From assembly GCA_050949085.1 (NCBI GenBank), contig JBMNFB010000001.1:868001-932000 (forward strand): DNA of 64,000 nt, written 5' to 3'. Origin of the DNA: JBMNFB01 sp050949085. Lineage in GTDB: Bacteria; Bacillota; UBA994; UBA5500. Of the stretch, positions 58,188 through 64,000 are shown one piece after another; position 1 is the stretch's first letter, and every line of letters begins with the position of its first letter. Made by a program: the position numbers and the translations under genes. Below the pieces are notes generated by a model. That model made no database searches. It worked only from the letters and a program-made list of their open reading frames with translations, and had not been told where the DNA came from.

Positions 58188-59273
58188 TCAGGCCTTGTCC
58201 ATCGTTGCGCTATCACCCAGATCGCGGCCCCGCAGTCTGGCGGAGATGGCCCTCCAGATGCGCATCGCCCACGGCGAAAAGCGGTGCCAAATCCAGTAAG
58301 GGAAAGGACGGATCGGCAACTCATATTCGCCGATAAACTCCACCAACTCCCCGCCAAAGCTCTTCTTAAACTGATAGAGGCCATAGAGTGGCGCCCCTTC
58401 AGAGCGATCCACCGGCACGCCGAAGAAATCGAAAACTTCCGCACCGCGGCTTTTGGCCCAGCGCATCCGCGCCCAGTTGAGCCCGTAATAGCCTCGCAGC
58501 CGCGCGTGCTGGCGCACCATACCGCCATAGACAGCCCAGGCAATGCGGCCGCAGACCACGGTGATACCAGCCGCTACCACCTGGCCTTCGTAGAAGCCCA
58601 GCATCAGCGAGGCGTCCTCGCCCATCTCCTCCAGCAGGCGCGTATAGTATTCAGCCCGGCGCTCAAGGAAGCGCTTGCGTCGGCTAGTATCCTGCAACGC
58701 CTCCATCAAATAGGGAATGTCCTCTCTCGAGCCCAGCCGGAACTCCACCCCGTTCTTGGCAGGATAACGGATGCTGTAGCGCGTCTTCTTGGGGAAGGCG
58801 GCCATCACCTCATCCTCACTGCCAGCGATATCCAGCCGGAAAGTAGCCCGCGGCTGGGTGCCGCCAAAGGGGTGATCGCTGATCACTGGCCGGAACCCGG
58901 TGGCCTTCATGGCCTCGGCTCGCTCCGATTCCGTCCAGGCCGGGTCTACCTTGAGCGCAAACGCTCCCAGCTGCCCCAGCTCGCTGCGCAACTCATCCCA
59001 AAACCTGGGCAATTGGCTGGCTGCCGACTCCTGAAGGAGGATCGGCCCGCGGGGTGCATAAGCCAGCCACCAGGGAAAAAACGGCGGCTTGCGCAGCCAG
59101 ACGGTGATAGCGATGAGCGGCGCTCCATCCTGCTCGAAAAGGTAGTGGCGCGGTCGCCAACTGACCGATTTCAGCCGCGCCCAGGCAGCCGTCTGAGCAA
59201 AATCCGGCTGGGGCGCCTGCTGAATTAAATCATCAAAACGGCCGGAAGAATCCGGCACGACCAATCTCAACAT
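58188..59273 (-). CDS. FemAB/FemX family peptidoglycan-bridge aminoacyltransferase
   Basis: Transfers amino acids from aminoacyl-tRNA to the side chain of stem-peptide residue three. 361 residues in two GNAT-like halves. Recognisable family segments are FAQTAAWARLKS (about 25), FPKKTRYSIRYPAKNGV (about 160) and GAEVFDFFGVPVDRSEG (about 285), with LYGLYQFKKSFGGE near 310. The coiled arm of staphylococcal FemA is absent, as in FemX-like proteins. ATG 59273 follows AGGAGGT, and a consensus promoter lies 36 nt upstream. It heads an operon with murE. The number and kind of residues added cannot be read. Confidence 0.88.
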   Translation of the reverse strand: MLRLVVPDSSGRFDDLIQQAPQPDFAQTAAWARLKSVSWRPRHYLFEQDGAPLIAITVWLRKPPFFPWWLAYAPRGPILLQESAASQLPRFWDELRSELGQLGAFALKVDPAWTESERAEAMKATGFRPVISDHPFGGTQPRATFRLDIAGSEDEVMAAFPKKTRYSIRYPAKNGVEFRLGSREDIPYLMEALQDTSRRKRFLERRAEYYTRLLEEMGEDASLMLGFYEGQVVAAGITVVCGRIAWAVYGGMVRQHARLRGYYGLNWARMRWAKSRGAEVFDFFGVPVDRSEGAPLYGLYQFKKSFGGELVEFIGEYELPIRPFPYWIWHRFSPWAMRIWRAISARLRGRDLGDSATMDKA

Positions 59274-59308
59274 ATCTACCTCCTGACGGACTAGCCGTTC
59301 TGCCTCTA

Positions 59309-59337
59309 ATTATAGGTTTGACAATTTTTTGAGTCAA
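59309..59337 (-). promoter_or_regulatory. Promoter of the femAB-murE operon
   Basis: On the minus strand TTGACT (59337-59332), a 17-nt spacer and TATAAT (59314-59309). A near-consensus sigma-A promoter in the 215-nt divergent gap. Confidence 0.8.
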
Positions 59338-59488
59338 GCTACCGGTTCCGGCCTTGTTCCGCAGCACACAATCAGGACTTTTTGCCGGGTATGCGGCAGG
59401 GAATGGCTGCTAGGCGCTGAATTGTCTTAGTAAGATTTAAGTGGGGGCTGACGCTCCGGCTCGAAACAATCAGTAGGGAGGTAATATC

Positions 59489-61135
59489 TTGGCACGTAAG
59501 GTTGACATCGTCTTCAATCGTTACTACCGGTATGATGAGATCACTGAGTACCTGAAAGCCGTAGCCGCCGCCTATCCAGGGCTGGCAAGGCTGGAATCGG
59601 TCGGGAAGAGCTACGCCGGACGCGACATCTGGGCGCTGACTCTGACGAATCAGGCCACCGGTCCGGACAGCGAGAAGCCGGCCATCTATGTAGATGGCAA
59701 CATCCATGCCGGCGAGGTTACCGCCAGCGCCGTCTGCCTCTACACCATCCACTATCTGGTGAGCAACTTTGGCTCCGATGAAGAGGTCACCCACCTGCTG
59801 GACACGCGCGCATTCTACATCCTGCCCCGGGTCAACCCCGACGGGGCCGAAATGTACCTGACGACACCGTACACGCTGCGCAGCAGTGTCAAGCCCTATC
59901 CCCTCTCGCTGGAGGAAGTGGATGAGCTGCCAGGGCTGCGCGCTGAAGATATCGACGGCAACGGCGTAATCCTCACGATGCGGGTCCGCGATGACCGCCG
60001 TGGCGAATGGAGAATGTCCGATAAGGATGCGCGGCTGATGGTAGCCCGCCGGCCTGGCGAGCGCAAGGGCCCCTTCTATCACGTCTACACAGAAGGCATC
60101 ATCGACCAGTATGAGGGAGAGCCGTTTGCGATCAAGGGCAGCCCCTATGGGCTGGACCTGAACCGCAACTTCCCGCAGAACTGGGATCTGGAGGTGCGCG
60201 GTGGCGGCAACTACCCCGGTAGCGAACCCGAAGCAAGGACGATCATCGACTTCATCATCCAGCACAAGAACATCAACCTGCTCAACGCTTTCCATACCTA
60301 CGGCGGCTTCTTCTTCCGCAACCCCTACCAGTATGGGGACGACAAGATTGACCAGGACGACCTGCGCGCCATGCGGGAGATCGCGCGCGAAGGAACCTAT
60401 GTAACTGGATATCCGGACATCAAGTCCAACAACCGGGCGACACTCACCGAATGGGCCTACGAGCAGCACGGCCTCATCGCCTATACCACCGAACTCTGGG
60501 ATCGCCTGGGACGGGCCGGCATCCAGCGCGACGAGATGATGAAAGCGGACACCCCTGAGAAGCGGGAAGCTATCCAGCTGAAGTTGCTGGAGTGGAACGA
60601 CCGGGAGCTGGGTGGCCGCGGCTTCTACAATTGGACTGAGTTTGATCATCCGCAGCTGGGCAAGGTGGAGATCGGCGGCTGGCATCCCAAATTCGTGCTG
60701 CAGAACCCGCCGCACCATCTGCTGGAGGCAGAATGTCACAAGAACGCGCAGTGGGTACTGCGCCAGGCAGCTGCACTGCCCGAGGCTTCCCTCGGTGAGA
60801 TAACGGTTGAGAAGGTACGGGATGGCGTCTACAAGCTGACTGCGCTCTGCGAGAACATCGGCTACCTGCCGACTTATACCACGAACAAGGGCAAGGGCGT
60901 GGGGGCGGTTAAGCCAGACGTGGTCCGTCTGCTGGGTGACTGCCAGGTCCTTGCTGGCAAGCCAGAGGTGGAGATCGGCCATCTGGAGGGCTATATGAAC
61001 GGACAGGGACGCGGCCCGGCCAGGTCCTGTGCCCGCGCCAGCTGGCTGGTGCAGGCTGCCGCCGGCAGCGAGCTGACAGTGGAACTCGAAACCCAGCGCG
61101 CCGGCGTGGATCGCAAGGGCATTAAACTGGAATAA
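59489..61135 (+). CDS. M14 family zinc carboxypeptidase, second paralogue
   Basis: A 548-residue paralogue of the 15.9-kb carboxypeptidase, alignable along its length: VDGNIHAGEVTASAVCLYTI against IDGNHHAGEVTGSAVCLYTI, and LPRVNPDGAEMYLTTPYTLR against LPRVSPDGAELYLTTPQTLR. The HxxE zinc motif is in GNIHAGE, the third histidine in LNAFHTYGG (about 268) and the catalytic glutamate in IAYTTELWD (about 335). It lacks a signal peptide. TTG 59489 follows GGGAGGT. It is followed about 107 nt later by a deformylase-like gene. The large frame on the opposite strand of this gene is a codon-bias shadow. Confidence 0.9.
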   Translation: MARKVDIVFNRYYRYDEITEYLKAVAAAYPGLARLESVGKSYAGRDIWALTLTNQATGPDSEKPAIYVDGNIHAGEVTASAVCLYTIHYLVSNFGSDEEVTHLLDTRAFYILPRVNPDGAEMYLTTPYTLRSSVKPYPLSLEEVDELPGLRAEDIDGNGVILTMRVRDDRRGEWRMSDKDARLMVARRPGERKGPFYHVYTEGIIDQYEGEPFAIKGSPYGLDLNRNFPQNWDLEVRGGGNYPGSEPEARTIIDFIIQHKNINLLNAFHTYGGFFFRNPYQYGDDKIDQDDLRAMREIAREGTYVTGYPDIKSNNRATLTEWAYEQHGLIAYTTELWDRLGRAGIQRDEMMKADTPEKREAIQLKLLEWNDRELGGRGFYNWTEFDHPQLGKVEIGGWHPKFVLQNPPHHLLEAECHKNAQWVLRQAAALPEASLGEITVEKVRDGVYKLTALCENIGYLPTYTTNKGKGVGAVKPDVVRLLGDCQVLAGKPEVEIGHLEGYMNGQGRGPARSCARASWLVQAAAGSELTVELETQRAGVDRKGIKLE

Positions 61136-61242
61136 CAGTCGCGTCCAGAAGACTGGTCGCATCGATTACTGATAGAACACAGGGGGCGTCCGGCTCGCGC
61201 TGGACTGCCCCCGCTGATTCTTCGCAGGGGAGGAGAGACAGA

Positions 61243-61746
61243 ATGGCTGTAAGGACAATCAGGCAGCTGGGCGATCCAGTCCTCCGGCAGGTCGCGCAAC
61301 CGATTACTGCGTTCGGCACGCCAGAATTGCTGGCACTGGTGGACGACCTGCGCGATACGCTGCACGACTTTCAGGCGAAACACGGGACGGGTCGCGGCAT
61401 CGCCGCCCCCCAGATTGGCATTAGCCAGCGCGTCATCTACATGGAATGCCAGGGGAAGGCCTATACCCTGATCAACCCGGAATTTGTGGCGAGGAGCAAG
61501 CAGATGTTTACCCTCTGGGACTCCTGCTTCAGCTATTTCGGCATCGCCTTTCAGGTGGAACGCCATTACGCCGTCACCGTGCGCTACTGGGATGAGACCG
61601 GGGCAGAGCATGTTCTCGAAGCTGAGGACGAGCTAGCCGAGCTGCTGCAGCATGAGATGGAGCATCTGGATGGGGTGCTGGCCATCGACCAGCTGATCCC
61701 GGCCGGTAAAGTGATGGAGCAGTCGGAGTTTCTGAAGCGCATGTGA
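61243..61746 (+). CDS. Peptide deformylase-like protein with divergent motif 2
   Basis: A 167-residue deformylase-fold metalloenzyme. Motif 1 is GRGIAAPQIG (GxGLAAPQ), and motif 3 QHEMEHLDG supplies the two histidines and the glutamate. Motif 2, normally EGCLS, reads DSCFS: the metal-ligand cysteine is kept but the surrounding residues differ. Full deformylases remove the formyl group from nascent protein N termini. This resembles a Firmicutes group of divergent deformylases whose substrate is less certain. ATG 61243 follows GGGGAGGAGAG. A bidirectional terminator lies downstream. Confidence 0.8.
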   Translation: MAVRTIRQLGDPVLRQVAQPITAFGTPELLALVDDLRDTLHDFQAKHGTGRGIAAPQIGISQRVIYMECQGKAYTLINPEFVARSKQMFTLWDSCFSYFGIAFQVERHYAVTVRYWDETGAEHVLEAEDELAELLQHEMEHLDGVLAIDQLIPAGKVMEQSEFLKRM

Positions 61747-61790
61747 CGTCTGGGAACCGTCCCCAACGTTCACTTCGCTGCACAGAAAAT

Positions 61791-61828
61791 GAGCAGGCCT
61801 CCTCGTGGAAGTCCGAGAAGGCCTGCTC
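61791..61828. terminator. Bidirectional terminator
   Basis: GAGCAGGCCT (61791-61800) and AGGCCTGCTC (61819-61828) form a perfect 10-bp stem between convergent genes; the AAAAT just 5' provides a T run on the minus strand. Confidence 0.7.
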
Positions 61829-61863
61829 GCTCACTTGTTAACGATGGTGTTAGGCCAGCACCT

Positions 61864-62472
61864 CTACTCGTCCTCAACTGGGCCCCGCGTACGTTCAGCG
61901 ATACGCATCCGGCTGATGGTCTTGGCCAGCAGGTTGATTCCCAGGTAGCCGGCCTTCCCGCGCAGTGGCGAGAGGCTGTAAGAGTTGCGGGCGCTCTGCT
62001 CCACCAGGCCGCTGAGAGTCAGCTCCCTGAGGTGATGATACAGCTGCCCACCCGCCAGTCCGGTCCGCTCAGTCAGCTCGGAAGAGCTCAGCGGACCTTT
62101 AGCCAGAGCGCGCATGATCTGCAGCCGCGCCGGATTGGAGAAACCGGTACAGAAGCGAGCCAGTTCCTCGTCGGCAACCAGGACGCGGTCCACGTCCACC
62201 TCCGAACTGGCTGAGTAGATAGAGTTAGTCAGTTCCCCTGCCTCATGCTCCAGCAGAGCAAAGAGCACGGTAACGCCCTGCTGGCGTGCGTCTTCGTCTG
62301 CTACTTCGCGCATGATAGTCTGCAGCACAGCATCCACTTCTGGCGGCGGGCCGCCAGGCCCATCCGCTCCGTGCGGCAGTTCAGTGCCTGCCTCGCGGAT
62401 CTCCTCCTTCAACTCCTGTGCCAGCTGGTGCAGCTTTTCGATCTCCTCCACCAGCGTCGTCACATCCCTCAC
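61864..62472 (-). CDS. ArsR-like winged-helix regulator with N-terminal coiled region
   Basis: About 202 residues. The N-terminal ~40 residues are a charged helix (VEEIEKLHQLAQELKEEI), followed by a linker and a ~50-residue helical segment. The winged helix lies at about 105-180: FSNPARLQIMRALAKGPLSSSEL, then the recognition helix TGLAGGQLYHHLRELTLSGLV (each given in part) and a short wing. It resembles ArsR/YdeP-type regulators without visible metal-binding cysteines. I chose GTG 62472, 8 nt after GGAG; GTG 62481 touches the site. A palindrome over the transcription start suggests autoregulation. Confidence 0.75.
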   Translation of the reverse strand: MRDVTTLVEEIEKLHQLAQELKEEIREAGTELPHGADGPGGPPPEVDAVLQTIMREVADEDARQQGVTVLFALLEHEAGELTNSIYSASSEVDVDRVLVADEELARFCTGFSNPARLQIMRALAKGPLSSSELTERTGLAGGQLYHHLRELTLSGLVEQSARNSYSLSPLRGKAGYLGINLLAKTISRMRIAERTRGPVEDE

Positions 62473-62505
62473 CAGCACCACTCCTTCCTGTTTTCCGTAT
62501 TACTG

Positions 62506-62552
62506 TAGTCCGGACTAGTGTAAGTATACAGCAAGGCAGGATTGGCTGTCAA
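62506..62552 (-). promoter_or_regulatory. Promoter and palindromic operator of the wHTH gene
   Basis: On the minus strand TTGACA (62552-62547), 18 nt, TATACT (62528-62523). Five bases later comes the perfect 12-bp palindrome TAGTCCGGACTA (62517-62506), positioned over the expected transcription start, the classic place for a self-repressing regulator. Confidence 0.8.
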
Positions 62553-62599
62553 TACACTCCTCTGAATTTTGGTTACATCAACACGGAGAACCGTCCTTG

Positions 62600-63910
62600 T
62601 CATCGCCAGACGAGACGGTCTCCTTCGCGCTGCAGATGGGTGCCCAGTCTGGCGGACCGGGTAGCGATGGTGTTCAGGATACCTTCAGCGGCTGGACCAC
62701 TGAGGATGGACGTTTTGCCCTGATCCATGAGGATCGGTGTCAGTTCCAGCCCGGTTACTCCGTCCAGGCCAAGAGAAAGCGTAGCAACGTAGCTTTCGCG
62801 CTGTGCCACGTTATAGGGGTGGAAGAGGAAGTTGCCCAGGCTATAGATTATGGGACTCCCCTTGTATATCTCCACTCCATAGGGCAGGTGCGGATGGTGT
62901 CCGATGATGGCATCAGCCCCGGCGTCGATAATCTGCTTACCCAGGTCACGTTGCCAGGCAAACGGCTCTGTATGCCGCTCATATCCCCAGTGCAGGGAGA
63001 CGATGACAAGTTCGGCCTGCTCGCTAGCTGTACCGATCGCCTCAAACATCAGGCTGCGCCATCCGGGCACATCATGCATAGCCAGACCGGGCTTGTCCTC
63101 GCCGGCTACCCAGGCCGTCTGCGCCCAGCCCGGCAGAAAGTCGCGCTGGCCGAAGGCGAGAAAAGCGACGCGCAAGCCGTCAACTTCGGCAATCCAGGGG
63201 CGCAGAGCCTCCTCCTGGTTGCGGCCGGCGCCGGCATAGGCAATGCCGTACTCGCTGAGGTGCTGCAGAGTATCGAGGAAAGCCTCCTCGCCGTAATCCA
63301 GCGCATGGTTATTGGCAAAGGAGACGACATCGATGCCGGCCAGCTGCAGCGCCTCCAGCGCCTCCGGCTTGCCGCAGAATGTATAGCGCTTGTTGGCCAC
63401 GGCCGCACCGCGATGGCTGACCGGACCCTCCAGGTTGACAAACGAAATGTCAGCCGAGGTGACTAGATCGCCCATTCCCGTGAATACAGACTCCGGCCCA
63501 TGGCGGGCTATGTTCTCGCCAGGCAGCTTGTCCAGCATCACATCGCCCGCCGCGAAAAGGGTGACGGTGGGTACCGGCTGGGTAGCAAAGCAGACCAGCT
63601 CGTCCCCATTCAAAGATAAACTGTATTCAGTCGCCCACTCCCAGGCGTCGATGGGGCTGAGCGTCACTTCCGTCCCGTCGGCGCTCCAGTTGGCCTCGTA
63701 GTTGACTGCGGGCTGAATCTGCAGCTGACGCCGACTTTCAGGGACGCTTCGGTCCCAAACCAGCAACACTGCTTCCCGGCGGCCCACCTCCGCCTGCGGG
63801 AAAGCCAGCAGCTCCGGAGATAGCGATGTTTGCCAGACCAGCGCAACGGCAGCCAAGGCGACCGCCATCAGCAGCAGGTAAATCCAGGTCTTTTTCGTCA
63901 AGGGTCTCAT
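62600..63910 (-). CDS. CapA/PgsA-like metallophosphatase-fold protein
   Basis: A 436-residue membrane-anchored protein. An N-terminal signal-anchor (IYLLLMAVALAAVALVW) is followed by an Ig-like module (about 40-110; VLLVWDRSVPESRR, ATEYSLSLNG). The CapA metallophosphatase-like domain (about 115-400) shows AAGDVMLDK, VNLEGPVSHRG, FANNHALDYGEE, VSLHWGYE and IGHHPHLPYGVE. CapA proteins act in poly-gamma-glutamate export or retention, but stand-alone members are frequent and of unknown role; no capBC genes adjoin. ATG 63910 sits directly against AAAGGGG, so an inner TTG a few codons later may be used. No gene is evident in the last 90 bases. Confidence 0.8.
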   Translation of the reverse strand: MRPLTKKTWIYLLLMAVALAAVALVWQTSLSPELLAFPQAEVGRREAVLLVWDRSVPESRRQLQIQPAVNYEANWSADGTEVTLSPIDAWEWATEYSLSLNGDELVCFATQPVPTVTLFAAGDVMLDKLPGENIARHGPESVFTGMGDLVTSADISFVNLEGPVSHRGAAVANKRYTFCGKPEALEALQLAGIDVVSFANNHALDYGEEAFLDTLQHLSEYGIAYAGAGRNQEEALRPWIAEVDGLRVAFLAFGQRDFLPGWAQTAWVAGEDKPGLAMHDVPGWRSLMFEAIGTASEQAELVIVSLHWGYERHTEPFAWQRDLGKQIIDAGADAIIGHHPHLPYGVEIYKGSPIIYSLGNFLFHPYNVAQRESYVATLSLGLDGVTGLELTPILMDQGKTSILSGPAAEGILNTIATRSARLGTHLQREGDRLVWR

Positions 63911-64000
63911 CCCCTTTCGTCGTCTGTGTTATGTACTTAAGGAGATGTGACAGGAGTCCTGCTAGCCTGGAGCGTACCTGAGCCGATTTCGCAACCCGGA

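Noticed and set aside
57307..59228. Two long plus-strand frames opposite murE and femAB
   Set aside because: Antisense to genes with clear catalytic motifs, promoter and ribosome sites; shadows.
59372..61162. 596-residue open frame on the minus strand
   Set aside because: Fully antisense to a well-supported M14 carboxypeptidase; low-complexity composition and no ribosome site, a GC-codon-bias shadow.

Overview
The window looks like a GC-rich member of the Bacillota (Clostridia-like or a deep relative). I infer this from strong AGGAGG-type ribosome binding sites, frequent TTG and GTG starts, a T-box leader on lysS, a yybP-ykoY manganese riboswitch, a C-terminal SLH surface anchor, a YtrA-type GntR/ABC operon, DegV, a CBO0543-type membrane protein and a FemAB peptidoglycan-bridge enzyme. 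There are no rRNA genes, convincing tRNAs, CRISPR arrays, insertion sequences or phage genes. It reads as chromosomal core plus lineage-specific envelope genes.

Layout. 0-3.4 kb: MFS transporter, histidine phosphatase and amidohydrolase in a probable operon. 3.5-6.4 kb (minus): two overlapping DUF4097/LiaX-like genes, the larger carrying fourteen 32-residue helical repeats. 6.6-8.1 kb (minus): a CBO0543-like membrane protein and a GDT1-family Mn exporter under a manganese riboswitch. 8.2-15.4 kb: DegV, a cysteine-desulfurase-like enzyme, T-box plus lysS, a CNNM/CBS protein and an amidase. 15.5-17.6 kb (minus): M14 carboxypeptidase and a VOC protein. 17.8-27.9 kb: one gene for a surface protein of about 3,340 residues. 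28-38.5 kb: Fpg-like glycosylase, acetyltransferases, S9 peptidase, mgtE behind an unassigned switch-like leader, CPBP protease, metallo-beta-lactamase-fold protein, GyrI-like protein and an APH-like kinase. 38.6-44.6 kb: a GNAT fused to a large unknown domain, a short M3-like peptidase, and three unknown genes. 44.7-50.8 kb: a MacB-like ABC system with a CARDB partner, then a bactofilin-like/DUF4097 pair. 50.8-53.6 kb (minus): a GntR-ATPase-permease operon and msrA, all carrying apparent single-base insertions. 53.7-64 kb: NUDIX, diaminopropionate ammonia-lyase, threonine dehydrogenase, murE-femAB, a second M14 peptidase, peptide deformylase, an autoregulated wHTH regulator and a CapA-like protein.

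Functional themes are envelope structure and stress (SLH giant, two DUF4097 loci, MurE/FemAB, CapA, MacB-like ABC, CPBP), peptide and amino-acid breakdown (two M14, S9, M3-like, amidase, DpaL, TDH) and metal homeostasis by RNA switches (Mn exporter, MgtE).

Most notable: (1) msrA has an in-frame UGA exactly at the catalytic cysteine, followed at legal distance by a small hairpin with a loop G, so it is a candidate selenoprotein; (2) the 14-repeat LiaX-like protein; (3) the mgtE leader, which has perfect terminator/antiterminator pairing but no M-box hallmark that I can find; (4) a ~95-nt two-hairpin intergenic element in three copies; (5) many +1 frameshifts at short homopolymers, mostly at 51.2-53.5 kb, which look like sequence errors or local decay.
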